From positions 1 to 43,305 of the forward strand of contig NZ_CANLRL010000015.1 in NCBI RefSeq assembly GCF_947493595.1: a stretch of DNA of 43,305 bases. Reading direction: 5' to 3'. Shown here in pieces: positions 7,063 to 15,788 of this stretch; positions within the stretch are counted from its first letter, which is position 1; every line of letters starts with the position of its first letter. The notes below the pieces were generated by a model, which did not search any database, was not told where the DNA came from, and saw only the letters and a list, made by a program, of their open reading frames with translations. Both the position numbers and the translations under genes were made by a program. This DNA comes from an uncultured Shimia sp. GTDB lineage: Bacteria > Pseudomonadota > Alphaproteobacteria > Rhodobacterales > Rhodobacteraceae.

Positions 7063-8895
7063 TTACTCAGCGGGCGAGGTCAGCCCCGCTTCATTACGAC
7101 GTTTGTTGTCATTGTAGAGAGCCTTGGTCAGGGACAGGCACATTAGGCCCATTACCATGGTAAAGGGTAGCGCCCCGATGATCATCGCGCTTTTTAGCGC
7201 TTCCATCGGATCAGCTTCACCATTGGTCTTTCCGGCAACCAGAAGCGTGCCCATCACCAGCGTCAGGATCACGCCCCAGACGATGCGGTGTTTGACGCCG
7301 GCCTGGGTTTCACCGCCGGACATAATGGTGTTCATCACCAGGATGCCTGAGTCCGCAGAGGTCACAAGGAAGGTCAGGATCAGAACCACACACATCACAG
7401 TGATCAGCGTCAGGAAACCACCGGAAATGATTTGTTCCAGAGTCACAAAGAGCTTGGAAGACTGGGAGGCTGCGATGATTGCACCGTCTGCCACGCCGGA
7501 AATTTCCAGATCAATTGCGGTTGCGCCCAGAATGGTCATCCACGCAAAACACACAGCAGTTGGAGCAAAGACACAGCCGAAGATGAATTCACGGATGGTA
7601 CGGCCCTTGGAAATGCGCGCAAGGAACAGACCCACGAAAGGTGAGAACGCAATCCACCATGCCCAGTAGAAAGTTGTCCAGCCAGCCTGCCAACCAAACT
7701 GACGGCCTGCGTTACCTGCATCATAAACAGCTGCGAGGGTTGCGTCGTCGAGCTCCGCTGCTGCCCCCTCGAGGCCGGATTTGAAGCCGTCAAAGCTGCC
7801 CCAGGCATTGGTGGCGCCGCCGATCAGATCATCAGCAAGTGGTTTGGCTGCTTCTGGCAATGCTGCTGCAAAGGCTGCCGGATCCTGCGGCGTCCAGGCG
7901 CCAAAGCTGATCTGCACGAAATGCAGGATGTAATCCACCAGTGCGGATGCATAGGTTGTCATAGCGAAGATGAAAGAGCCGAAGACCACGAAGGTCAATA
8001 GCAGGATGACGGAAAGAACCAAGTTCAGATTGGACAAGATCTTAACGCCTTTATCCACACCGGTCACCGCAGAGATGATGGACAGACCCATGATCACAAG
8101 CAGACCAGCGATCAGTCCAACAGTACCCGGTACAGGGGCTTCACCGCCCATATCCATGATCCATTCCATGCCGGTGACTGCATAGACACCATCGATGAAC
8201 TGGCTGACGCCAAAACCGATGGTCACAGACACACCCAGGATAGTTGCAACGATGCCCAGAACGTCCACAACATGGCCCAAGAAACCGTTGATGTATTTAC
8301 CAAACAGCGGTGTCAGAGCGGAGCGGATGGTCAGAGGCAGGCCGCGCGTATAAGCGTAGTAAGCCAGAGACAGACCTGTCACCACATAGATCGCCCAGGC
8401 GTGAATGCCGTAGTGCGCAAAGGTGTAGCGGTAGCCAGACTGTACAGCCTCAGGCGTGTTGCCGACAACATCACCGGCCACAACAACAGGGTTTGATCCC
8501 CAGAGACCCAGAGGTTCAGCCGTGGCGAAAACCATCAGCCCCACCCCCAAACCGGCACCAAACATCATGGAGAACCAAGAGAAGTTGGAAAACTCCGGTT
8601 GCTCACCTTCCCGGCCCATGCGGATCTTACCGGTTTGTGGTAGTGCTGCCAGAACAAACAGGAAGAAGGCAAAGAAGCCTGTGATGATGATGTAAAACGC
8701 GTTGAATTCACCCAGGATTCTCCAGTTCAGACTGCCCAGAACGCCATTGGCATTCGCCGGCCAGACCAGCGCCCAGATCACAAGCAAGGCCATTACAGTC
8801 TTACTGAACAGCGCAATCGGGATGCTATACCCCTCGTAAAATCCTGAATCGGACGTTTTAATGTCCAGATCCGTAAACGGTGCTTTGGTTGACAT
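7063..8895 (-). CDS. BCCT-family betaine/choline/carnitine transporter
   Basis: A 610-residue inner-membrane carrier with the twelve-helix BCCT pattern. Diagnostic stretches are FGAGLGVGLMVFATAEPL (the glycine-rich third helix that shapes the substrate/sodium site) and FYWAWWIAFSPFVGLFLARI (the Trp-rich eighth helix forming the aromatic box for trimethylammonium groups). About 60 residues between helices 7 and 8 are longer than usual and polar. It is the last gene of the 14784-7063 leftward operon, 90 bp after the Ldh2 gene, and has a GGAGG-type site before its ATG. It most likely imports the quaternary or N-methylated compound that the operon degrades; the exact substrate and coupling ion cannot be told. 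Confidence 0.93.
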   Translation of the reverse strand: MSTKAPFTDLDIKTSDSGFYEGYSIPIALFSKTVMALLVIWALVWPANANGVLGSLNWRILGEFNAFYIIITGFFAFFLFVLAALPQTGKIRMGREGEQPEFSNFSWFSMMFGAGLGVGLMVFATAEPLGLWGSNPVVVAGDVVGNTPEAVQSGYRYTFAHYGIHAWAIYVVTGLSLAYYAYTRGLPLTIRSALTPLFGKYINGFLGHVVDVLGIVATILGVSVTIGFGVSQFIDGVYAVTGMEWIMDMGGEAPVPGTVGLIAGLLVIMGLSIISAVTGVDKGVKILSNLNLVLSVILLLTFVVFGSFIFAMTTYASALVDYILHFVQISFGAWTPQDPAAFAAALPEAAKPLADDLIGGATNAWGSFDGFKSGLEGAAAELDDATLAAVYDAGNAGRQFGWQAGWTTFYWAWWIAFSPFVGLFLARISKGRTIREFIFGCVFAPTAVCFAWMTILGATAIDLEISGVADGAIIAASQSSKLFVTLEQIISGGFLTLITVMCVVLILTFLVTSADSGILVMNTIMSGGETQAGVKHRIVWGVILTLVMGTLLVAGKTNGEADPMEALKSAMIIGALPFTMVMGLMCLSLTKALYNDNKRRNEAGLTSPAE

Positions 8896-8985
8896 GATGT
8901 CTCCTCCCTGTTCGCACTATTCCCCTTGGCCAGTTGGCCCGGACCAGGGACAACGCCCCTGACCCTCGTCATTCCCCTCAGAACA

Positions 8986-9996
8986 TCAGCCGAAGATGGC
9001 GTTGATCCGATCGAGGGTGGCCACATTGACGGCTACCCCTTCTGTCTGTGCACGCGCACGTTTTGCTTTGCGCCCGTCCCCCGGCAGGCGCGCGTTTTCC
9101 TGATCCCGGATGGAAGCCGCCAGAGCAGCAATGCGAGCGCCGAAATCATTTCCAGAGGTCGCGCCCGGGTCGATCGCCAAGAAGAACTGTCCGGTTTTGG
9201 GCGGGCCACCTGCGGTGCCGGAGAAGGGCGATGCCTCTGTTCCCAGGGTCGCGCCGGTCATGGCGGCGGCCATCATTTCAGTCATCAATGCGATACCGAC
9301 ACCTTTGTAGCCGCCCGATGGCGCCATGGAGCCTTTCAGGCCGACTTCGGGATCGGTTGTCGGGTTGCCCTGCGCATCGAGCGCCCAGCCTTCCGGAATG
9401 GTTTTGCCTTCGCGGGCGTGTTTCATCACTTCTGATTTCGCGATGGTGCTGGCGCTCTGGTCAATCAAGACCTCTGCCTGGCCATCCGCACCAGGGGCCG
9501 CGATGGAAAACGGGTTGGTCCCTACCACAGGTTTCGCCCCACCAGACGGCGCAATAGAGGCCGGCGCATTGGTGAACCCGATGCCCATCAGGCCGGCTTC
9601 TGCTAGGCGTGCGGTGTGGATGCCAAGCACGCCACAGTTATAACTGTTGCGGATCGCGAGCGCGGCCACGCCTTGTTCACGCGCCAGAGGGATCAGCTTT
9701 TCAAAACCTGCATCAATCGCGGAATGGGCAAAACCTGTCGCCGCATCGGCGCAAATCACGCCCGGGCGCGGCTGGCTGAGAACCGCCTGGGCCTGACCAT
9801 CAACCTTGCCGCATTGCACATGCTCCGCATAGATCGGGATATAGGCGAGACCATGGCTGGCAACACCGTCCGCCTCTGTTGACGCCGTTGCCGCCGCCAG
9901 AGGGCGTGCGTTTGCCTCTGATGTGCCTGCGGCAACAAGGGCGCGGAAAGCGATGTCTTCTATTTCGCCAAGTGTCAGGTTTCTGGTTTCGGTCAT
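8986..9996 (-). CDS. Ldh2/MdhYL-family NAD(P)-dependent dehydrogenase
   Basis: A 336-residue member of the malate/L-lactate/ureidoglycolate dehydrogenase family (the PF02615 fold, unrelated to Rossmann lactate dehydrogenases). Typical stretches are EADGVASHGLAYIPIY near residue 45, IRNSYNCGVLGIHT near 140, APSGGAKPVVGTNPFSIAAP near 170, and GYKGVGIALMTEMMAAAMTG near 235. In most members the second stretch carries a catalytic His (SxHxG); here it reads NSYNCG, with Asn-Cys in the usual His position. Family enzymes reduce 2-oxo acids or cyclic imines such as piperideine-2-carboxylate. It starts 14 bp after the DUF3726 stop. Substrate unknown, probably an intermediate of the amine pathway. Confidence 0.85.
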   Translation of the reverse strand: MTETRNLTLGEIEDIAFRALVAAGTSEANARPLAAATASTEADGVASHGLAYIPIYAEHVQCGKVDGQAQAVLSQPRPGVICADAATGFAHSAIDAGFEKLIPLAREQGVAALAIRNSYNCGVLGIHTARLAEAGLMGIGFTNAPASIAPSGGAKPVVGTNPFSIAAPGADGQAEVLIDQSASTIAKSEVMKHAREGKTIPEGWALDAQGNPTTDPEVGLKGSMAPSGGYKGVGIALMTEMMAAAMTGATLGTEASPFSGTAGGPPKTGQFFLAIDPGATSGNDFGARIAALAASIRDQENARLPGDGRKAKRARAQTEGVAVNVATLDRINAIFG

Positions 9997-10010
9997 ATCA
10001 TTCGTCCTGA

Positions 10011-10652
10011 TTAATCATTGTCAGATAGCCCGGCACCCGCCCCGGCTAGACGCGAGGCTTCGGTCGCGGGGGCATAGGTTTTATGGGCGTAGGTGTTGAG
10101 GGTGCCCCAGGCTTCCGGCGCAGGTTTGGCGCGACTGACTTGGGAAAGGATGTTGCCGGTCAAATCACCGATACGGATCACGACATCAACAGAGGTTGCC
10201 TGCAGGAGGGCATCATTTGACAGGGCAAGCAGGTTGCCATCTGTAGAAGCAGATCCCGCATCACATTCCAGCACCAGAACGCAGTTCAGCTGTGCTGCCG
10301 CTGAAGCCATGAAAGGCAGCAGAAGGGCCGGGAAAGAAAGCCGCTGCATGGTAATGGATGCATCTTTCAGCTTTAGAGCTCCATCAGACAAGGCAGCGCC
10401 GGCCAGCAAGGCGCAGAGTTGCGCGGCATCGACAGCGCACCAGGTCCCCGATGTCTCTGCCGGGCGCAGATCCTGTTCCGCTTTCCCCTGATTGTGATCC
10501 AGCAGGGCAGATAGAACCCCTGCCCCATCAATCCCGTTCCGGCACAGCCAGCGGGTTGCTTTCGCTGCTTCTTCTGCCGTACCCCAGCTCATACCAGCAC
10601 CACGCACAGCGCGTTTGGCGAGGGCTTCGACTTCGTTCAGTGCATAGCTCAT
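10011..10652 (-). CDS. DUF3726 family protein
   Basis: A 213-residue soluble protein that I match to the DUF3726 family by its opening (LNEVEALAKRAVRGAGMSWGTAEEAAKATRWLCRNGIDG) and overall size. No catalytic motif is visible, and there is no signal peptide or membrane helix. Its N-terminal third resembles the start of Ldh2-type dehydrogenases (a helix with AAKATRWL and a small-residue-rich loop), and the gene lies directly upstream of such an enzyme, so the two may form a complex; that is inference. The ATG overlaps the stop of the preceding gene (ATGA at 10652-10649). Confidence 0.75.
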   Translation of the reverse strand: MSYALNEVEALAKRAVRGAGMSWGTAEEAAKATRWLCRNGIDGAGVLSALLDHNQGKAEQDLRPAETSGTWCAVDAAQLCALLAGAALSDGALKLKDASITMQRLSFPALLLPFMASAAAQLNCVLVLECDAGSASTDGNLLALSNDALLQATSVDVVIRIGDLTGNILSQVSRAKPAPEAWGTLNTYAHKTYAPATEASRLAGAGAGLSDND

Positions 10653-12343
10653 GAATTCCCCTCCGCATCCGGGTAGACCCAGAGATCAGCGTTTTCAGGG
10701 GTCAGCTCTTCCGGGTATGGCGCGTTGCCAAACATACAGATCCGCAACCAGCGGTCAGAGCGTGGGTCAAAATGCGTCGCACCAAAAGTCGCAAGCTTAT
10801 AGCGCAGCATGTCGATTGGCATCATGTCCGCACAGATCGTATTGTCCTGAATTTCGCTGTAAGGCGCGCAGGCGTTGATCTGTACGCGGCGAATGCTGTG
10901 GCGGTGTTCCGGGTGGTTCAGTAGGAATTCAGACACCGGGGCATCATCATCCCAGGTTTTCAGATCCGCAAAGGCAAGGGCCACGTCCCTTCCCGGGGAG
11001 AGCGGTTGTTCGTATTCTGCAATCGGCTCTTCAAACCGTTCACCCAGGCGTGGTTCCAGCTTTTCTTCTGAAACATACCAGGCACGGGCGCAGTTTTCCT
11101 GTGCGGACCAGTCGGTTTCAAGCGCCTGGGCGTAACCTGCGCGCATAAGATTACGCGTGGATTTGACAGACATGGTTCCCAAAATGCGGAAGGCATCCGG
11201 ACGGTGATCCGACATGGCGGGCGAAAGATCGTCCACCAGTTCACCGTAGGGTTCCAGAATCAGCGATGCGATCAGTTCCTGTCCTTCTTCAGACAGGGCC
11301 GCGCTCGTCCAGTTCAGCAGGCGGTCCCAGGGGCTGTTAGCCGTCAGATCATCGCCTCCGAGGAAGGCTTCGACCTTTTCAAGGTCAGCCTTCAACGCGA
11401 CCAGTTTTTTGATCTGTACCGGGTGCTCTGAGCGCCAAGTCTCAACCAGCACCTGCGCACGGGCGAAGAGACTGCGGAACAGATTTGCCTCTGCCTCTTG
11501 CGCGGTGTTCAGGCTGCGTACGCGCGCAATGGCTTCTTCCCGGGCGGCGACCCAGTTGTTCAGCAGAACCGGATGATTGATAAGAAACGGCGCCATGCCA
11601 AGACCGGTTGAGTTTCCGATCCCAAGACCATGCGCGATGTCCAAGGCAAGTTCTGCCGCCTGAGCACCACCACGGGCGCGCGCCATGTGATTGATCATGT
11701 CGCGCACAAACGCCCGGGTCAGAAAAACCGACAGCATTTCCGCCTGGAAGGGCGCGTCAAATTCTGGGCGATCCGCGATGGTTTCATGATCCGCAGCACC
11801 CAGTTTCCCGGAGCCATAAACCGCCGTTGTACGCATAAGATACCCAACCGAAACAACCTTATCGACATCCGGCTGATCACCTTTTGCAAGCGCATCCACC
11901 ATATGTTCCCAAAGGCGCACAGAGCGGTTGGCTCGGGACACAGAAAGGGATTTTTCATTGACCCGCCCAGCTTCCTGATAGGGAACATTATGCGACAGCC
12001 GTTCGATATCGTCGGCCGTCGGCACTCCGTCAAACAGGGTAAAGGTCGCATCCCACGCCGTGGCAATCACACGATCAGACCGCTCTTCCGGCGGCAGATC
12101 ATGCGCAAATGCCACAAGGGAATAAGTGCGCGACGGGCCTGTCGCGGTATAGACCGCATGACCAACGCCCTTTGCGTCCACATCAAAGACAGGCCGTGCA
12201 AAACTCCAATTTTCATTCGCCAGACGGCGTGTCAGCACCCGCATAAAGCTGAGACGGCACTGATGCATGGAACCAAGGCGGCTCAGACGCATCACCAGGG
12301 CCGGATCACGCCGCGGAATGGAGTTTTGTACGGATGCCCCCAT
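10649..12343 (-). CDS. Conserved-looking 564-residue protein of unknown function
   Basis: I do not recognise a family. The protein is soluble, acidic and has no signal peptide. It opens with Arg-rich helices (PALVMRLSRLGSMHQCRLSFMRVLTRRL), then a beta-rich part with YTATGPSRTYSLVAFAHDLPP, a long helical middle (AREEAIARVRSLNTAQEAEANLFRS) and a C-terminal part with INACAPYSEIQDNTICADMMP, which could be an active-site or binding loop. The start ATG has GAGG 7 nt upstream and lies 3 bp after the dipeptidase-like gene; the stop overlaps DUF3726. Its fixed place between an amidohydrolase-like and a dehydrogenase-like protein makes it a candidate for a new enzyme of the pathway. Confidence 0.75.
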   Translation of the reverse strand: MGASVQNSIPRRDPALVMRLSRLGSMHQCRLSFMRVLTRRLANENWSFARPVFDVDAKGVGHAVYTATGPSRTYSLVAFAHDLPPEERSDRVIATAWDATFTLFDGVPTADDIERLSHNVPYQEAGRVNEKSLSVSRANRSVRLWEHMVDALAKGDQPDVDKVVSVGYLMRTTAVYGSGKLGAADHETIADRPEFDAPFQAEMLSVFLTRAFVRDMINHMARARGGAQAAELALDIAHGLGIGNSTGLGMAPFLINHPVLLNNWVAAREEAIARVRSLNTAQEAEANLFRSLFARAQVLVETWRSEHPVQIKKLVALKADLEKVEAFLGGDDLTANSPWDRLLNWTSAALSEEGQELIASLILEPYGELVDDLSPAMSDHRPDAFRILGTMSVKSTRNLMRAGYAQALETDWSAQENCARAWYVSEEKLEPRLGERFEEPIAEYEQPLSPGRDVALAFADLKTWDDDAPVSEFLLNHPEHRHSIRRVQINACAPYSEIQDNTICADMMPIDMLRYKLATFGATHFDPRSDRWLRICMFGNAPYPEELTPENADLWVYPDAEGNS

Positions 12344-12346
12344 GTT

Positions 12347-13333
12347 TTACCCTCGTGGTTTAAAGTTTTCAGCGTAGAAATTGTACCAGTTGCGCCCCAT
12401 AATCCCGGCAACTTCCTCTTCTGACAGTCCCGTCGCGCGCAGGCCTTTTTCGATGTTGCCGAAGTCACGGTTGTCCCGGAACCACTGCGGCATATCCGGG
12501 AAACCCGGCGAGCTGGCGGACCCTTCGCCGTAGTCGATTTCCTTGGTCCAGCGCCCGACGCGCATCCATTCCACGATGCTGTCCGGCTGGTCCTGACAAA
12601 GATCGGTACCGATCCCCAGATGCTCTGCCCCGAATTTCTCAGCGGTGCGCGCGATCATCTCGCAGAAGCTTTCGAGCGTGCAGGCCCCCTTGTCTTTCAG
12701 GTGGTGCGGATAGACAGAAAAGCCCAACATGCCTCCGTTTTCAGTAACCGCGCGGATGACATCATCCTTTTTATTGCGCAGGGCCGGTGCCCAGGAATGC
12801 GGATTGGCATGGGTGATTGCGATCGGGCGCTCAGACAGGTCCGCCGCCTCAATGGTGGAACGGTCGCCGGAATGGCTCATATCGACCACAAGACCCACGC
12901 GGTTCATCTCTTTGATGACCTGTTTACCCATGCGGGTGACGCCCATGTCCTCATCTTCATAACAGCCGGTCGCAAGCAGGGACTGGTTATTATAGGTCAG
13001 CTGCATGAAACGAGCGCCAAGCGTGTGGACGATTTCCACAAGTCCGATGTCGTCTTCAATCGGGCTTGGGTTCTGGAAGCCAAAGAACACAGCGGTGCGC
13101 CCGGTTGCACGAGCCACATCAATGTCCGACGCCCACTGACCTTTCATGATCAGTTCCGGGTATTGTTCAAACCAGCGGTTCCATTTTTCAAAGTTCAGAA
13201 CCGTTTCACGGAAGTTTTCGTGATAGGCGATGGTAACGTGAATCGCGTCCACGCCCCCTTCGCGCAACTGGCGGAAAATCTTTTTCGACCAGTTGGCATA
13301 TTGCAAGCTATCTATCAGCATCGTGCGACGCAT
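12347..13333 (-). CDS. Membrane-dipeptidase (M19)-like protein with altered metal site
   Basis: A 328-residue TIM-barrel protein of the renal dipeptidase family (COG2355). VVDMSHSGDRST (His154) and ITHANPH (His175) match two zinc ligands. Other expected ligands are gone: the N-terminal His-x-Asp is replaced by DSLQYANW, the bridging Glu after the third strand appears as Gln87 (FFGFQNP), and the His of the LTH motif is Tyr114. A relative of this form lies beside dimethylglycine-catabolic genes in Pseudomonas, so the variant seems linked to methylamine pathways (established association, recalled without a search). Its ATG overlaps the aldehyde dehydrogenase stop by one base. Peptidase activity is doubtful; a mononuclear hydrolase or lyase role is possible. 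Confidence 0.82.
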   Translation of the reverse strand: MRRTMLIDSLQYANWSKKIFRQLREGGVDAIHVTIAYHENFRETVLNFEKWNRWFEQYPELIMKGQWASDIDVARATGRTAVFFGFQNPSPIEDDIGLVEIVHTLGARFMQLTYNNQSLLATGCYEDEDMGVTRMGKQVIKEMNRVGLVVDMSHSGDRSTIEAADLSERPIAITHANPHSWAPALRNKKDDVIRAVTENGGMLGFSVYPHHLKDKGACTLESFCEMIARTAEKFGAEHLGIGTDLCQDQPDSIVEWMRVGRWTKEIDYGEGSASSPGFPDMPQWFRDNRDFGNIEKGLRATGLSEEEVAGIMGRNWYNFYAENFKPRG

Positions 13334-14784
13334 CAGAATGGCGAACCGCTGGAGATATAAGCGGTCTTCACAGTCGTGTAGAATTCAGCCGCTGCCTTGC
13401 CCTGTTCACGTGGCCCGTACGAACTGTCCCCGCGGCCACCGAATGGCACGTGGTAATCGGTGCCTGCGGTTGGCAGGTTCACCATGACACAACCGGTTTG
13501 CGCATTGCGGCGGAAGTGGTTTGCACGAGCCAGAGATTGCGTCACGATACCAGAAGTCAGGCCGAAGTTTGTATCATTCACAACGGACAGGGCTTCTTCA
13601 TACCCGTCGACTTTGATCACCGCCGCAAGAGGTGCGAACATTTCTTCACGGTTGATGCGCATGTCATTGCTTGTGCCGACAAAAACACCCGGGTTCATGT
13701 AATAGCCCTGGTGTGGCATCTCGAGACGCTGACCGCCGCAAAGCAGCTCCGCACCCTCGGATTTGCCCAGATCAACATAGGCCAAGTTTTCGTTCAATTG
13801 CTGTTCGGTCACAACCGGGCCGATCTGTGTCCCTGCCTCGAGCGCGTGGCCCACTTTCATAGCCTGCGCACCTGCCACTAGTTTTTCAACAAAAGCATCA
13901 TGCACAGACGCGTGGACCACGAGCCGGGAGGAAGCCGTACATTTCTGACCAGTGCCGCCAAAAGCACCGCCCAGTGCCAGGGTCACTGCCAGGTCAAGAT
14001 CCGCATCATCCATAACCGCCAGCGCGTTTTTGGACCCCATTTCCATCTGAACTTTGGTGAGGTTCTGGATCGCAGCACCGGCAATGCCTTTGCCCACTGG
14101 CACGGAACCTGTGAAGGAAATAGCATCAACCTTCGGGCTTTCGACCAGACGTTGGCCAATTTCACGGCCTGCGCCCATCACGAGGCTGAACAGACCTTTC
14201 GGGATGTCCTGACGTTCAATAATTTCAGTCAGGGCAACTGCAGAAGCCGGGGTTGCGTTCGCAGGCTTCCAGATCACCGCGTTGCCATAGCAAAGCGCCG
14301 GCGCGATTTTCCAGGATGCGGTTGCAGTCGGGAAGTTCCAGGGGCTGATGATAGCAACAGTACCAACCGCTTCGCGGCGCACGTCAACTTCGATACCTTC
14401 GCGCACAGAGTCCGCGTTCTCACCAATCTGACGCAGAGTTTCAGCGGCGTAATATGTGAAGAACTGACCGGCGCGATACACTTCGCCCTTGCCTTCTGCC
14501 AGAGGCTTGCCTTCTTCACGGGACAACAGCGTACCCAGCTCTTCCGCGCGAGCCATCATTTCGTTGCCGATGGACATCAGTACATTGTACTTGCGTTCAA
14601 TCCCGTAAGCGGCCCATTCCGCCTGCGCGATTTTTGCCTGATCCAAGGTTGCTTCCAGTTGATCGGAGGACGCCTGCGCAAACATGCCGATCAGGTCAGA
14701 AAGATCAGATGGGTTGCGGTTTTCGATCTCACCGCTGCCTGCTGTCCAGGTGCCAGCGATGAGGTTCAGTTTTGTTTCGGTCAT
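13333..14784 (-). CDS. NAD(P)-dependent aldehyde dehydrogenase, KGSADH-like
   Basis: A 483-residue aldehyde dehydrogenase. Visible catalytic residues are Asn150 (ISPWNF), Glu248 (MEMGSKN) and Cys282 (GQKCTASSR); FTGSVPVG near 224 is the dinucleotide loop. The GTGQKCTASSRLVV context resembles 2-oxoglutarate-semialdehyde dehydrogenases, but near relatives oxidise many aldehydes, including betaine aldehyde analogues. I chose the ATG at 14784 over an in-frame start at 14985: the longer form would run over the divergent LysR gene, and its extra 67 residues have no dehydrogenase similarity. A GGAG lies 8 nt upstream. It heads the leftward catabolic operon. Confidence 0.9.
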   Translation of the reverse strand: MTETKLNLIAGTWTAGSGEIENRNPSDLSDLIGMFAQASSDQLEATLDQAKIAQAEWAAYGIERKYNVLMSIGNEMMARAEELGTLLSREEGKPLAEGKGEVYRAGQFFTYYAAETLRQIGENADSVREGIEVDVRREAVGTVAIISPWNFPTATASWKIAPALCYGNAVIWKPANATPASAVALTEIIERQDIPKGLFSLVMGAGREIGQRLVESPKVDAISFTGSVPVGKGIAGAAIQNLTKVQMEMGSKNALAVMDDADLDLAVTLALGGAFGGTGQKCTASSRLVVHASVHDAFVEKLVAGAQAMKVGHALEAGTQIGPVVTEQQLNENLAYVDLGKSEGAELLCGGQRLEMPHQGYYMNPGVFVGTSNDMRINREEMFAPLAAVIKVDGYEEALSVVNDTNFGLTSGIVTQSLARANHFRRNAQTGCVMVNLPTAGTDYHVPFGGRGDSSYGPREQGKAAAEFYTTVKTAYISSGSPF

Positions 14785-14891
14785 CCGGGGTCTCCGCTTA
14801 AGTCTGCGTGCAATTGCGAGATCATCATGGACAATTTTGATAATTTCAGTCAAATTCAAACAAATGAACTCAATTTCAATAAAACTGAAAC
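14785..14891. promoter_or_regulatory. Divergent promoter region with inverted repeat
   Basis: The 107 bp between the divergent aldehyde dehydrogenase and LysR genes are AT-rich and carry TTTCAGT at 14844-14850 and its reverse complement ACTGAAA at 14884-14890. Between them are near-direct repeats TCAAATTCAAA and TCAATTTCAAT about 20 bp apart (14850-14860, 14870-14880). LysR regulators usually bind such sites in the shared promoter. Autoregulation and control of the catabolic operon are inferred. Confidence 0.5.
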
Positions 14892-15788
14892 ATGGCTGTA
14901 AAAATCGAAATGCTGCGCTGCTTTGCAGCGGTGGCGCGGAGCGGAAAACTGTCAGAGGCGGCGCATCAGTTGGGGCGCACGCCATCGGCTGTTTCCATGA
15001 TGCTGAAGCAGTTGGAAGATCACCTTGGGGAACCCCTGTTTAAAACGGATCGCAAGAACCGGCTGACCGCCCTTGGCAGTTTCGTTCTCGAACAGGCTGA
15101 ACGTGAGCTATACCAGTTTGATAGCACAGTTCATGCGATTGAGAGCTTTGCCAACGCCCGCCACGGGCGCGTGCGAGTGGCGGCGGTACCTTCTGTTGCA
15201 TCGACCGTCATGCCACGAGCAATTGCCCGTTTTATAAACGATTTTCCAGGTGTTCAGATCGAATTACGCGATATGGACTCGGCCACAATTCTGCATGAAT
15301 TATCCCGTGGCCGGCTTGATATCGGTATCGCTTCAGCCGGGCTCAGCGGGGGCGTATTGCATCGCCAAAATCTGCTATCTGACAGGTTTGGCCTGATCTG
15401 CCCCTCCGAGCATCCCCTGGTGAAATCCGGGCAAACACTCACCTGGGAAGCGATAAGCCGGCACCGCTTTATTGCCAATGAGCTGTCCCGACTGATCACT
15501 GCCGAAGCGTTCCGAGACATCCACTCTGAAGCGCTTCTGAGTGTGCATAACATCACTTCCCTGCTGGCGATGGTGCGGGCGGATCTTGGGGTGACAGTAT
15601 TGCCGGAAATGACCCTTCGCATGGCAGAAAGCAGTGATCTGGCGTTCCTGCCCTTGCCTGATTCCCCACCGGATCGGCAGATTCACCTGCTGCGCAAATT
15701 GGATCTCCCCAGCTCCCCCGCCGCGCGGGAGTTTGAAAAACAGATATTTGCCACCGTTGCAGAGATCCAGCCAGAGAACCAGCCATGA
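14892..15788 (+). CDS. LysR-family transcriptional regulator
   Basis: A 298-residue regulator. Residues 4-63 form the winged helix-turn-helix (FAAVARSGKLSEAAHQLGRT, then PSAVSMMLKQLEDHLGEPLF); residues about 90-290 form the two-lobed effector domain (GRVRVAAVPSVASTVMPRAI onward). The ATG at 14892 gives the canonical N-terminus but has no clear Shine-Dalgarno sequence, so the message may be leaderless or weakly translated. It is divergent from the aldehyde dehydrogenase operon and overlaps the following AraC-type gene by 4 nt. The effector is probably the imported amine or a breakdown product. Confidence 0.92.
   Translation: MAVKIEMLRCFAAVARSGKLSEAAHQLGRTPSAVSMMLKQLEDHLGEPLFKTDRKNRLTALGSFVLEQAERELYQFDSTVHAIESFANARHGRVRVAAVPSVASTVMPRAIARFINDFPGVQIELRDMDSATILHELSRGRLDIGIASAGLSGGVLHRQNLLSDRFGLICPSEHPLVKSGQTLTWEAISRHRFIANELSRLITAEAFRDIHSEALLSVHNITSLLAMVRADLGVTVLPEMTLRMAESSDLAFLPLPDSPPDRQIHLLRKLDLPSSPAAREFEKQIFATVAEIQPENQP

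Noticed and set aside
14784..14985. 67-residue N-terminal extension of the aldehyde dehydrogenase
   Set aside because: It would overlap the divergent LysR gene and its promoter, and has no dehydrogenase similarity.
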